Source: Glaciecola sp. (GTDB lineage: Bacteria > Pseudomonadota > Gammaproteobacteria > Enterobacterales > Alteromonadaceae). Taken from it: DNA of 44,721 nt. Below, piece by piece: positions 10,792 through 19,074 of the stretch. How positions within the stretch are numbered: position 1 is the first letter of the stretch; each line of letters opens with the position of its first letter. A program made the translations under genes and the position numbers. The notes under the pieces are model-generated. The model had not been told where the DNA came from, ran no database searches, and saw nothing but the letters and a program-made list of their open reading frames with translations. The DNA lies in assembly GCA_029251505.1 (NCBI GenBank), contig JAQXDG010000172.1, positions 1 to 44,721 of the forward strand. Reading direction: 5' to 3'.

Positions 10792-12171
10792 ATGAAAATT
10801 ATCATCATAGGTGCTGGACAAGTAGGCGGGACCCTCGCAGAAAACCTCGTTGGAGAACGCAATGACATTACCGTTATTGACTCTGATGGCGATACGTTAC
10901 GCAACTTACAAGACCGCTTGGATATTCAAGTCGTTCAAGGGATCGGTTCCCATCCGGACGTATTACAAAAGGCCGGCGCCGAAAACGCGGACATGTTAAT
11001 TGCCGTCACCAACTCTGATGAATCCAACATGATGGCTTGCCAGGTCGCTTATACTTTATATAAGACACCGACTAAAATTGCGCGTATCCGCTCTGAACAA
11101 TATATTTTATATCAAGAAAAACTCTACGGTCATCAAGATATTCCGGTCGATCACTTAATTGCCCCAGAGCAACTGGTTACCAAATCAATTAAACGTTTAA
11201 TTGATTATCCTGGTGCACTGCAAGTGGTTGAATTTGCAGATGGTAAAGCATCATTGGTTGCAGTAAAAGCATATTACGGTGGTTTGTTAGTTGGCCACGC
11301 TCTATCTGCATTAAAACTGCATATGCCTAACGTAGAAACTCGAGTGGCAGCCATCTATCGGCGCGGACGCCCTATTCGACCTTTAGGTACGACGGTAATT
11401 GAAGCGGATGATGAAGTTTTCTTTATTGCCGCAACTAAACATATACGTGCTGTGATGAGTGAGCTGCAAAAGCTCGAATCCAGTTATAAACGTATTATGA
11501 TTGCCGGCGGCGGATTAATTGGTGCTGGTTTAGCCAAACGTTTAGAGCATAAACACAATGTCAAACTCATTGAATTTGATCCTGAACGCGCTAAATATTT
11601 ATCCGCCCATCTTGATAATACCATTGTATTTAATGGTGATGCCTCTGATTCTGATTTATTAACCGAAGAAAATGTGCAGCAAGTGGATGCGTTTATTGCA
11701 GTAACGAATGACGATGAAGCCAATATTATGTCAGCGATGCTAGCCAAACGCCTTGGCGCTCAAAAAGTCATGGTACTGATCCAGCGCTCTGCCTATGTTG
11801 ATTTGGTGCAAGGCGGTGAGATCGACATTGCTTTTTCTCCGCAACAAGCCACTATATCAGCATTGCTAACCCACGTGCGTCGTGGTGATATAGTGAATGT
11901 TTACTCATTACGTCGAGGTGCTGCCGAAGCAATAGAGGCAATTGCACATGGTGATAAAAACACGTCAAAAGTAGTCAGTAAAATGATTAAAGACATCAAG
12001 TTACCGCCAGGCACCACCATCGGTGCGATTGTCCGTCAAGAACAAGTTATCATTGCACATTCCGATACGGTAATTGAAGCAGATGATCATGTGATTTTGT
12101 TTTTAGTTGATAAGAAATATATCTCTGAAGTAGAAAAGCTGTTCCAACCTAGTGCATTTTTCTTTGGCTAA
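10792..12171 (+). CDS. trkA: Trk potassium uptake system NAD-binding protein TrkA
   Basis: TrkA is the cytosolic regulatory ring of the Trk K+ transporter. The 459-aa protein is a tandem duplication of RCK_N (Rossmann; [13 protein letters not shown] at residues 7-19 and [14 protein letters not shown] near 238) and RCK_C domains (about 140-225 and 375-455). It closes the def operon and converges on trkH, the membrane subunit, so both halves of the transporter lie side by side. In E. coli trkH is located elsewhere. Confidence 0.96.
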   Translation: MKIIIIGAGQVGGTLAENLVGERNDITVIDSDGDTLRNLQDRLDIQVVQGIGSHPDVLQKAGAENADMLIAVTNSDESNMMACQVAYTLYKTPTKIARIRSEQYILYQEKLYGHQDIPVDHLIAPEQLVTKSIKRLIDYPGALQVVEFADGKASLVAVKAYYGGLLVGHALSALKLHMPNVETRVAAIYRRGRPIRPLGTTVIEADDEVFFIAATKHIRAVMSELQKLESSYKRIMIAGGGLIGAGLAKRLEHKHNVKLIEFDPERAKYLSAHLDNTIVFNGDASDSDLLTEENVQQVDAFIAVTNDDEANIMSAMLAKRLGAQKVMVLIQRSAYVDLVQGGEIDIAFSPQQATISALLTHVRRGDIVNVYSLRRGAAEAIEAIAHGDKNTSKVVSKMIKDIKLPPGTTIGAIVRQEQVIIAHSDTVIEADDHVILFLVDKKYISEVEKLFQPSAFFFG

Positions 12172-12197
12172 CAGCGCTATAAGCACCGCGTGTTAGC
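12167..12197. terminator. Hairpin spanning both stop codons of convergent trkA and trkH
   Basis: GCTAACA (12167-12173) pairs with TGTTAGC (12191-12197), with an inner GCG/CGC pairing after a one-base bulge. Both stop codons lie inside the arms. It may be a short bidirectional terminator, but no T-run follows on either strand. Confidence 0.35.
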
Positions 12198-13644
12198 TGC
12201 GCCAGAAGGTTGGCGAAAACAGCACTAATAAAGAAAAGACTTCTAATCGTCCGAATAACATAGCGATCACCAATATCCATTTACCGCTATCCGAAACGGA
12301 CGCATAAGTGCCTGCTACATCGCCCAAACCAGGTCCGAGGTTATTTAAGGTTGCAGCCGTTGCAGTAAATGCTGTGATGTCGTCCATACCCGTGCCTAAT
12401 AGTGCGAGCATAATGATCACAAATACAATGGCATATGCAGCAAAAAATCCCCATACCGCCTCTACCACACGGTCAGGCATAGCACGATCGCCGAGTTTAA
12501 CCGAATACACGGCTTTGGGGTGGATTAAGCGGTCAATTTCACGCTTACCTTGTAAAAATAACAAAAATACGCGAATGACTTTTAACCCTCCTCCCGTAGA
12601 CCCCGCACACCCGCCGATAAAACTGGCAAAAATCAACAATATAGGTAAAAACACCGGCCAAGCCGAAAAGTCGGTCGTCGCAAATCCAGCGGTTGTACTA
12701 ATAGACACCGCTTGAAACATCGCTTGATCTAACGCAATTTCTGCCGTGTCATAATAATCATAATGGACCAGCACAAGAAAGCAAATTGCGATCAGTGCAA
12801 ATTGAATCACCAAAAAAGCTTTAAATTCTGGATCACGCCAGTAACCCTTTAAGTTTCGACCTGAAGCCGCAGCAAAATGCAGTGCAAAATTTAACGCCGC
12901 AATCCACAAAAACACAACACAAATGATGTTAATGACGGGTGAATTGTAATAACCCAAACTGCTATCATGAGTTGAAAACCCACCAATCGCAATGGTAGAG
13001 AAAGAGTGACAAATTGCATTAAATACGTCCATTCCGCCAAGCCAGTAAGCCGCGGCACAGGTAATGGTCAAACCTAGATAAATGAACCACAACTGTTTTG
13101 CTGTTTCGGCAATCCGAGGTGTCATTTTGGAATCTTTCACCGGACCAGGCGTTTCTGCGCGGTATAGCTGCATGCCCCCTACCCCTAATAACGGTAAGAT
13201 CGCAACAGCGAGAACAATGATCCCCATCCCACCTAGCCATTGGAGTTGCTGGCGATAAAACTGCATGGATTTAGGTAAAAACTCGATCCCTTCGATAACC
13301 GTCGCACCCGTGGTCGTTAACCCTGAAAACGACTCAAAGAAGGCATCCGTAATAGACATGTTTGGTTGTTCTAAGAAGATAAAAGGAATGGCACCAAAGC
13401 TCGCCAGTACCAGCCAAAACAAGGCTACAATTAAAAACCCTTCTTTGGCACGCAGATCGCGTTTGAAATGTCGGTTGGGATACCAGAATCCAATACCGGT
13501 GATAATACAAGTCAAAAACGCAAGAACAAATGGTAAACCACTACCATCTTGGTAAATCAAAGAAACGAATACAGGCAAAATCATCGTGACACTAAAAAGT
13601 GCGACAAGGAGCCCTAATATCCGAATAATAGCTTGATACTGCAT
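12193..13644 (-). CDS. trkH: Trk potassium uptake protein TrkH
   Basis: TrkH is the K+-translocating inner-membrane subunit. At 483 aa it equals the E. coli length. It has many transmembrane helices and the four pore-loop segments of the SKT superfamily: SGLTTTGATV, STIAIGGFSTHDS, SISTTAGFATTDFS and AATLNNLGPGLG. The GGCAGSTGGGLKVIRV block after the third loop is characteristic. It converges on trkA with stop codons about 20 bp apart. Confidence 0.96.
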   Translation of the reverse strand: MQYQAIIRILGLLVALFSVTMILPVFVSLIYQDGSGLPFVLAFLTCIITGIGFWYPNRHFKRDLRAKEGFLIVALFWLVLASFGAIPFIFLEQPNMSITDAFFESFSGLTTTGATVIEGIEFLPKSMQFYRQQLQWLGGMGIIVLAVAILPLLGVGGMQLYRAETPGPVKDSKMTPRIAETAKQLWFIYLGLTITCAAAYWLGGMDVFNAICHSFSTIAIGGFSTHDSSLGYYNSPVINIICVVFLWIAALNFALHFAAASGRNLKGYWRDPEFKAFLVIQFALIAICFLVLVHYDYYDTAEIALDQAMFQAVSISTTAGFATTDFSAWPVFLPILLIFASFIGGCAGSTGGGLKVIRVFLLFLQGKREIDRLIHPKAVYSVKLGDRAMPDRVVEAVWGFFAAYAIVFVIIMLALLGTGMDDITAFTATAATLNNLGPGLGDVAGTYASVSDSGKWILVIAMLFGRLEVFSLLVLFSPTFWRS

Positions 13645-13980
13645 AAAAAATTGTCTGATGAGTTTTGTTCATTATGTGCTTGTTCGCTCAAAATCTAAAG
13701 TGAAAAATAAATTTATTTAGGAAAAATAACCACTTCGCGTTTTTACCTAAGTATTTTAAATGTTAGCGCTTTCTTTTTTTATCATCTGTGTTAAATTTGA
13801 CAAGATAAGTGATAGGAAATCGCTCATTTTTACACCTCGCTTAATTCTACTTTTAACAGCGACAATAATAATAACGCCATTTTCGCGATTATTTATCAAT
13901 GGATTGAACCTCTCAAGTCTTCTTTTACATGGCTATACCAGCCCCTTTTGTGTGCCTGTTATAAACAGTTAACCACAAAG

Positions 13981-13989
13981 TTATCCACA
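13981..13989 (+). promoter_or_regulatory. DnaA box upstream of polA
   Basis: TTATCCACA is an exact match to the strong DnaA-box consensus TTATnCACA, 88 bp before the chosen polA start. It may allow DnaA to act on polA transcription, or titrate DnaA. A single 9-mer can also occur by chance. Confidence 0.45.
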
Positions 13990-14011
13990 GCTTATTAGTT
14001 TATTTTTATTG

Positions 14012-14041
14012 TGCTATAGCCAATGTTTATCGGCTATGGCA
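14012..14041 (+). promoter_or_regulatory. Hairpin in the polA 5' leader
   Basis: TGCTATAGCC (14012-14021) and GGCTATGGCA (14032-14041) form a ten-pair stem with one G-U wobble around a 10-nt loop, ending 35 nt before the polA ATG. There is no T-run after it, so it is more likely a leader structure or DNA palindrome than a terminator. Confidence 0.45.
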
Positions 14042-14076
14042 TCCTTGTACCGTGTAAATTAAAAAAAGAAATCCAC

Positions 14077-16920
14077 ATGTCTGAAATTACTCCACCGCCG
14101 TTTGTCTTAGTTGATGGTTCATCCTATTTATTCCGTGCTTTCCATGGCATGCCTCCGATGTCAAATTCACAAGGACAAGCCACGCATGCCATCTATGGCG
14201 TGATCAATATGCTCAAAAGTCTACTACGAACCTATGACCCGACTCATATTGCGGTGGTTTTCGATGCGAAAGGTAAAACCTTTCGGGATGATATTTATCC
14301 GGAGTACAAAGCCAACCGTCCTCCGATGCCTGATGAACTTCGCTCACAAATTGCACCATTGCATACCATCATTAAAGCAATGGGGTTACCCTTAATTGTT
14401 GAGCCAAATGTTGAGGCCGATGACGTCATTGGTACATTAACTAAGCGTGCGACTGCTTTAGGGATGCACTCATTAGTCAGTACCGGTGACAAAGATATGG
14501 CGCAGTTGGTGGATAGCCATGTGACCCTAATCAATACCATGAATAATACCTTGATGGATGTGCCAGGAGTACTTGAAAAATTTGGTGTGGGACCGGAGCT
14601 GATCATTGATTTCTTAGCGTTGAAAGGCGACAAAGTTGATAACATTCCTGGTGTCCCTGGTGTCGGAGATAAATCCGCACTAGGTCTATTGCAAGGCATT
14701 GGTGGAGTTGATGCGATTTATAACAATCTTGATAAAATCGCTAGTTTGGATTTTCGTGGTGCCAAAACCATGGCTAAAAAAATGCAAGAACATGAGCTGA
14801 ATGCCCGTTTATCCTATGAGTTGGCAACGATTGTGATTGATCTACCTTTAGAATATTCACCCGATGAGCTGAACATTCAAGCACCGGATAAAGATGCCTT
14901 AGCGGAGCTATTTCAAACCTACGAATTTAAACGTTGGTACAGCGAGATCACCGGAGAAACGTTTGCTAAAGCAGCAGCTCCAGCAATGTCAGCGTCACAA
15001 AAATCTGCCCCCATAGCTGCGGGTGTCACTTTAACTGAAGCCGCCGTAAACGACGATATACCCTTAGTGCCAGCTAACGTTGTCACCGCAGCAATGCCTG
15101 CGGTTAACCGCGATCATTATGAGGTTGTATTAACTGAAGCAGCATTATTCACCTGGTTAGAAAAATGTCGTAACGCTCCGTTGTTTGCTATGAACATTCA
15201 AACCACTAGCGCGCATTATATGGAGGCTCAAATTGTTGGGTTTTCGCTCTGCGTTGGCCTTGGAGAAGCCTGTTACATTCCATTGGCACATGATTACCCT
15301 GATGCGCCAGAACAGCTTGATCGTGAATGGGTCCTCACACAATGTAAGCCACTCTTAGAAAACACCAAAGCACAAAAAATTGGCCACAACATTAAGTATG
15401 ATAAAAATGTCCTTGCTAATCACGGCATCACGCTCAACGGCGTCGCTTATGACACGATGCTTGAATCCTATGTGCTCAACAGTGTCAGTACTAAACATAA
15501 TCTGGATGCACTGTCTGAACATTACTTAGGGCATCAAAAGATTCATTTTGAAACTATTGCTGGTAAAGGGGCTAAGCAACTCACCTTTAATCAAATCGCT
15601 CTCGATGACGCAGTGCCTTACGCAGCAGAAGACACCGAAGTGATGTTTCGTTTACATGTGGTGTTGTGGCCGCAATTAGTCGCCCAACCGGAACTGGCTA
15701 ATGTGGTGAGTGAACTCGAAGTACCGTTATCGCAAGTATTATCGCGGATGGAGCAAACAGGTGTATTAATTGATTCACAACAACTTCTCCAGCAATCACA
15801 ATCGCTGGCTGAACGAATTGTTGCACTTGAACAAGACGTACATGAAATGGCTGGAGAGGCCTTTAACTTGGGTTCTCCGAAACAGTTACAAACCATTTTA
15901 TTTGAAAAAATGAATTTACCCGTGTTAAAGAAAACGCCTAAAGGCGCTCCTTCGACGGCGGAAGAAGTGCTACAAGAGCTTGCGCTTAACTATCCACTAC
16001 CTAAAGCGATTATGGAATTTAGGGGCTTAAGTAAACTTAAAAATACGTATACTGATAAATTACCCAAGATGATCGATCATCGCACTGGACGAGTTCATAC
16101 CTCGTATCAGCAAGCTATTGCTGCAACAGGGCGATTGTCGTCAACCGATCCTAATTTACAAAATATTCCAATCAGAACCGCAGAAGGACGTAAAGTTCGT
16201 GAAGCATTTATTGCGCGTCCTGGATATAAAATCGTAGCAGCCGATTATTCTCAAATTGAATTACGTATTATGGCACATTTATCCAAAGATCCCGGGTTAC
16301 TGCATGCCTTTGCTAATGGGCTCGATGTGCATAAAGCGACTGCCTCAGAAGTGTTTGGTGTGCCATTAGAGAGTGTCACGAGTGAGCAACGTCGTTCATC
16401 TAAAGCGATAAATTTCGGTTTGATTTATGGCATGTCAGCATTTGGCTTGGCCAAACAACTGAATATTCCTCGCAATGAAGCGCAAACTTACATGAATACC
16501 TATTTTGAACGCTATCCGGGGGTGTTGCATTATATGGAAGCGACGCGTGAAGAAGCGAAAGCGCTAGGCTATGTTAAAACCGTATTTGGTCGTCGTTTGT
16601 ATTTACCTGAAATCAAATCAAGCAATGGCGCACGTCGTGCTGGTGCTGAACGAGCTGCGATAAACGCTCCGATGCAAGGAACCGCTGCTGATATTATAAA
16701 GTTATCGATGTTAGCTGTGGACACATGGTTACAAGCACAAGACCCTAATGATATTTGCATGATAATGCAAGTGCATGATGAATTGGTTTTTGAAATAAAA
16801 GAACAGAAAGTCGAAGAGTTTTCACGCAAAATTGTTAATCTAATGGAAACAGCAGTATCCTTGTCGGTACCATTGATTGTTGAATCTGACGCCGGAGATA
16901 ATTGGGAGCAAGCCCACTAA
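14077..16920 (+). CDS. polA: DNA polymerase I, with exonuclease motif I apparently inactivated
   Basis: PolA does gap filling and Okazaki primer removal. The 947-aa protein (E. coli 928) has the 5' nuclease domain (DGSSYLFRAFH, EYKANRPPMPDE), the 3'-5' exonuclease domain (about 350-540) and the polymerase domain (ADYSQIELRI motif A, RRSSKAINFGLIYG O-helix, VHDELVF motif C). The start is set by homology (LVDGSSYLFRAFH near residue 10); an upstream ATG at 14023 lies in a hairpin loop. In exo motif I, where E. coli has FAFDTET, this protein reads FAMNIQT: both metal ligands (E. coli Asp355, Glu357) are amides, Asn373 and Gln375. Exo II Asp442 and exo III Tyr515/Asp519 remain. Proofreading is therefore probably lost or very weak. 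Confidence 0.96.
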   Translation: MSEITPPPFVLVDGSSYLFRAFHGMPPMSNSQGQATHAIYGVINMLKSLLRTYDPTHIAVVFDAKGKTFRDDIYPEYKANRPPMPDELRSQIAPLHTIIKAMGLPLIVEPNVEADDVIGTLTKRATALGMHSLVSTGDKDMAQLVDSHVTLINTMNNTLMDVPGVLEKFGVGPELIIDFLALKGDKVDNIPGVPGVGDKSALGLLQGIGGVDAIYNNLDKIASLDFRGAKTMAKKMQEHELNARLSYELATIVIDLPLEYSPDELNIQAPDKDALAELFQTYEFKRWYSEITGETFAKAAAPAMSASQKSAPIAAGVTLTEAAVNDDIPLVPANVVTAAMPAVNRDHYEVVLTEAALFTWLEKCRNAPLFAMNIQTTSAHYMEAQIVGFSLCVGLGEACYIPLAHDYPDAPEQLDREWVLTQCKPLLENTKAQKIGHNIKYDKNVLANHGITLNGVAYDTMLESYVLNSVSTKHNLDALSEHYLGHQKIHFETIAGKGAKQLTFNQIALDDAVPYAAEDTEVMFRLHVVLWPQLVAQPELANVVSELEVPLSQVLSRMEQTGVLIDSQQLLQQSQSLAERIVALEQDVHEMAGEAFNLGSPKQLQTILFEKMNLPVLKKTPKGAPSTAEEVLQELALNYPLPKAIMEFRGLSKLKNTYTDKLPKMIDHRTGRVHTSYQQAIAATGRLSSTDPNLQNIPIRTAEGRKVREAFIARPGYKIVAADYSQIELRIMAHLSKDPGLLHAFANGLDVHKATASEVFGVPLESVTSEQRRSSKAINFGLIYGMSAFGLAKQLNIPRNEAQTYMNTYFERYPGVLHYMEATREEAKALGYVKTVFGRRLYLPEIKSSNGARRAGAERAAINAPMQGTAADIIKLSMLAVDTWLQAQDPNDICMIMQVHDELVFEIKEQKVEEFSRKIVNLMETAVSLSVPLIVESDAGDNWEQAH

Positions 16921-16998
16921 TAAAGGCGCAGAGAGGATTTTACACATTTCAGCTGAGGAGAAAGCGTCCACATTAACAAAATAAATGTAGAATATTCT

Positions 16999-17013
16999 TG
17001 TAATTTTATTACA
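16999..17013. promoter_or_regulatory. Palindrome upstream of the Spot 42 promoter
   Basis: TGTAAT-TTT-ATTACA is a perfect 6-bp inverted repeat immediately upstream of the -35 of the small RNA gene, centred about 49 bp before its predicted start. It is placed like a regulator site. It does not match the CRP consensus (TGTGA-N6-TCACA) that controls spf in E. coli. Confidence 0.35.
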
Positions 17014-17019
17014 TTTATC

Positions 17020-17047
17020 TTGATAATTTTTTATCTGTGCCTACAAT
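17020..17047 (+). promoter_or_regulatory. Promoter of the Spot 42 RNA gene
   Basis: TTGATA (17020-17025), a 16-bp spacer and TACAAT (17042-17047) lie seven bases before the conserved RNA 5' end at 17055. Confidence 0.75.
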
Positions 17048-17054
17048 AGTGTTT

Positions 17055-17121
17055 GTAGGGTACAGAGGTTTATATTAAAACCTTTGTTTAGGCTCCAGCA
17101 TTCTTTGTTGGAGCTTTTTTT
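17055..17121 (+). ncRNA. spf: Spot 42 small regulatory RNA, short form
   Basis: The first 15 bases, GTAGGGTACAGAGGT, are identical to the 5' end of E. coli Spot 42, and the gene lies between polA and engB exactly as in E. coli. The RNA folds into a stem in which CAGAGGUUU pairs with AAACCUUUG, then a terminator: GCTCCAGCA (17092-17100) pairing with TGTTGGAGC (17106-17114) and seven Ts. Spot 42 is an Hfq-dependent RNA that represses secondary carbon metabolism genes. At about 67 nt it is much shorter than the 109-nt E. coli RNA; the middle part, including the unstructured segments, is missing unless transcription reads on to the second terminator at 17205. Confidence 0.85.
17092..17121 (+). 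terminator. Rho-independent terminator of spf
   Basis: A nine-pair stem with one G-U (17092-17100 with 17106-17114), a 5-nt loop, and T-run 17115-17121. Confidence 0.85.
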
Positions 17122-17204
17122 ATGCTTTTTGAAAAATAATTTGAACTAATCTAATGAAGCACTCTCTATAGTACTGTTAATGTGTGTTTTCCCTTGTTTA
17201 AAAT

Positions 17205-17232
17205 GCCCCAGCGTGTTCTGGGGCTTTTTTTT
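17205..17232 (+). terminator. Second strong terminator between spf and engB
   Basis: GCCCCAG (17205-17211) and CTGGGGC (17218-17224) form a GC-rich stem with a 6-nt loop, followed by eight Ts (17225-17232). The stem resembles the terminator of E. coli Spot 42 (CCCCAG...CTGGGGC). It could end a read-through Spot 42 transcript, a separate small RNA starting after 17121, or in the other direction the engB transcript, since ATTTT follows on the minus strand. Confidence 0.85.
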
Positions 17233-17277
17233 GCCTACAATTTACATACAGGTTTCAAGCTGGTTCAACAAAAAATG

Positions 17278-17931
17278 TTATTCGTTCGGTGCTTGGTTTA
17301 TGGTATCTAGGTCTATCGTTTCTTTACTTTCTGGTGCTTTAAGTTGTAGCCACTCATCAAGCTTATGTTCTAACTCATTTAAACCTATACGAGTTAGTGA
17401 TGAAAAAGCATGAATCGTTACGTCACCACAAAATGCCATCGCCGCTTCTCGAGCCATCAAAACTTGCGCTTTACGCTTGCCTGATTTGAGTTTATCCGCT
17501 TTGGTCAGTAATGCTAATACCGGAATTTCCGCATTCACCGCCCATTGAATGAGTTCTTGATCAAGATCTTTAAATGGATGACGTATATCCATCAACACGA
17601 CCAGCCCTGCAATACATTTGCGCTTTTGCAAATATTCACCGAGGGCTTTTTGCCATTTTAACTTCATCGCTAAAGGCACTTTGGCATAACCATATCCCGG
17701 CAAATCCACTAATCGGCGCTTTTCATCTAATTCAAAAACATTAATTAACTGAGTACGACCAGGCGTTTTACTCGTCCGCGCTAACCCTTTTTGACGTGTC
17801 AATGTATTCAATGCGCTGGACTTTCCGGCATTGGAGCGACCCGCAAATGCGACTTCGACGCCACTACTTTGGTCTAAATGCTGAATATCAGGTGCACTAG
17901 TGAGGAATTTTGCTTTAGTATAATAGGTCAT
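17278..17931 (-). CDS. engB: Ribosome biogenesis GTPase EngB (YihA/YsxC)
   Basis: EngB is an essential GTPase in large-subunit assembly. The 217-aa protein shows G1 GRSNAGKSS, the [12 protein letters not shown] switch I block, G3 [12 protein letters not shown]4 TKADKL and a G5-like FSSL. Length and order match the family. It converges on polA and spf across a 357-bp gap containing two terminators, and is divergent from cytochrome c4. Confidence 0.96.
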   Translation of the reverse strand: MTYYTKAKFLTSAPDIQHLDQSSGVEVAFAGRSNAGKSSALNTLTRQKGLARTSKTPGRTQLINVFELDEKRRLVDLPGYGYAKVPLAMKLKWQKALGEYLQKRKCIAGLVVLMDIRHPFKDLDQELIQWAVNAEIPVLALLTKADKLKSGKRKAQVLMAREAAMAFCGDVTIHAFSSLTRIGLNELEHKLDEWLQLKAPESKETIDLDTINQAPNE

Positions 17932-18062
17932 TGAAGTGTATTTCTTATTAAGTGATCTAGGATATGTTTCGATATAGAATTGTATATTTTACATGTTTTT
18001 TTCAATACATTTGCAGCGAATGGTTTTTAATCTGTCTGTAAATGTGTAATATACGCATCATA

Positions 18063-18078
18063 GCACATATGTGCATAA
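18063..18078. promoter_or_regulatory. Palindrome overlapping a DnaA-box match, engB-cytochrome c4 gap
   Basis: GCACATATGTGC (18063-18074) is a perfect 12-bp palindrome in the divergent promoter region. TGTGCATAA (18070-18078) is the reverse of TTATGCACA, a DnaA consensus match. Either may be coincidental; the position 35-46 bp before the cytochrome ATG would suit an operator. Confidence 0.3.
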
Positions 18079-18108
18079 AGATTATTAACGTTTTTTAAGA
18101 GTACTCGT

Positions 18109-18732
18109 ATGAAAAAACTAAGTTTGTTGTTCTGCCTATCATTGACTATTAGCGGTTTTACCATGGCACAAGGTGATGCAGAAGCAGGTAAAGCTAAATC
18201 AGCAACATGTGCAGCGTGTCACGGATCAGATGGTAATAGTATGCTCCCTATGAATCCAAATCTTGCTGGTCAGCATAACAAATACCTTGTTAAGCAGTTA
18301 CATGAATTTAAAGCCGCTGCATTGAGTAGTGGTAAAGAAGGACGTAACAATGCCGTCATGAATGGTATGGCAGTGGGTCTATCAGAACAAGACATGTTAG
18401 ATATTTCTGCATACTTTTCAAGCCAAACCGCCAAGCCGGGTGCTACTCCTGAAGAATACGTAGCGCCAGGTGCTGCATTATATCGTGGTGGCGATGCCGA
18501 ACGTAAGATCACAGCATGCATAGCTTGCCATGGTCCTCGTGGTAACGGTATGGGTCAGGCTGGCTTCCCTGATATTTCAGGTCAGCATGTAGATTATACG
18601 GTGAGTCAACTTAAAATGTTTCGCTCTGGTGACCGTCATAATGACTTAAATGGCATGATGCGAGACATCGCAGCGAAGTTAACTGACGAAGATATTACGA
18701 TTTTGGCGAACTATGTTGCTGGGCTGCACTAA
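18109..18732 (+). CDS. Dihaem cytochrome c4 (periplasmic)
   Basis: The 207-aa precursor has a signal peptide (about 20 residues, ending TMAQG) and two class I c-haem domains with CAACHG (near residue 35) and CIACHG (near 139). Methionines that could be the axial ligands follow in each half (for example NGMAVGLS and NGMMRDIAAKL). Cytochrome c4 carries electrons between the bc1 complex and terminal oxidases. Related marine gammaproteobacteria often have this gene next to engB, while E. coli does not. Confidence 0.94.
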   Translation: MKKLSLLFCLSLTISGFTMAQGDAEAGKAKSATCAACHGSDGNSMLPMNPNLAGQHNKYLVKQLHEFKAAALSSGKEGRNNAVMNGMAVGLSEQDMLDISAYFSSQTAKPGATPEEYVAPGAALYRGGDAERKITACIACHGPRGNGMGQAGFPDISGQHVDYTVSQLKMFRSGDRHNDLNGMMRDIAAKLTDEDITILANYVAGLH

Positions 18733-18814
18733 AGTATTTGCAACTAAAGTACTATTTATTTGTCTTTTTTATGTAAATGAGTTGTAAATAGAAATAATTA
18801 CTGTATTCTGTCAG

Positions 18815-18997
18815 CATCTTGACGGAACGTAGAATAAAGTGTCAGGAAGACCCTAAACAATTAATAAACTCTGTCAAAAATAATAATAAGTAGAGTCGTT
18901 GGAATACATCCTGCTAAAGCCGCGTAAGACGGATAAGCAATATGGGAGAAGTGTAAACCAGCCTAATAAGGTGATAATTTCGATTATCACCTTTTTT
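18815..18997 (+). ncRNA. Candidate CsrC/CsrB-type RNA sequestering CsrA
   Basis: This 342-bp gap lies between the engB/cytochrome c4 pair and yihI, the place of csrC in E. coli (engB-csrC-yihI). The segment carries five GGA motifs (ACGGA twice, CAGGA, TTGGA, GGGA); GTCAGGAAGAC forms a small stem with AGGAA in the loop, like a CsrC element. It ends in a strong terminator followed by TTTTTTCTTTT, as CsrC does. A possible promoter is TTGTAA (18782-18787), 16 bp, TATTCT (18804-18809). Five GGA sites is few for the family, and a long 3' UTR of the cytochrome gene is the main alternative. Confidence 0.42.
18968..18997 (+). terminator. Rho-independent terminator before yihI
   Basis: AAGGTGATAA (18968-18977) and TTATCACCTT (18984-18993) form a ten-pair stem with a 6-nt loop, followed by Ts to 18997. 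Confidence 0.9.
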
Positions 18998-19074
18998 CTT
19001 TTCTATCCCTTACTAAATTTCTATAATCTGTTGTATAATCCTTCATTGAATTGCAACATATTACAGAGTCAATC

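Larger units (their letters stand above)
13645..14076. other. trkH-polA intergenic region (432 bp)
   Basis: This divergent gap must hold the trkH and polA promoters. It contains an AT palindrome AAATAAATTTATTT (13705-13718), a perfect DnaA box (13981-13989) and a leader hairpin (14012-14041). A 70-codon open frame at 13760-13972 has no ribosome-binding site or family resemblance and is not called as a gene. Confidence 0.6.

Noticed and set aside
12308-12715. 135-codon open frame antisense to trkH
   Set aside because: The composition mirrors the trkH membrane segments; there is no independent evidence of coding.
13760-13972. 70-codon hydrophobic open frame upstream of polA
   Set aside because: No ribosome-binding site or recognisable motif, in an AT-rich intergenic region where such frames arise easily.
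14023-14076. Upstream ATG start for polA
   Set aside because: The 18 added residues are unlike any PolA N-terminus and the ATG lies in a hairpin loop; the ATG at 14077 fits the family.
14295-14699. 134-codon open frame antisense to polA
   Set aside because: It lies entirely within the conserved 5' nuclease domain on the opposite strand.
17180-17413. 77-codon open frame overlapping engB and the second terminator
   Set aside because: It runs through a strong terminator and then antisense through engB.
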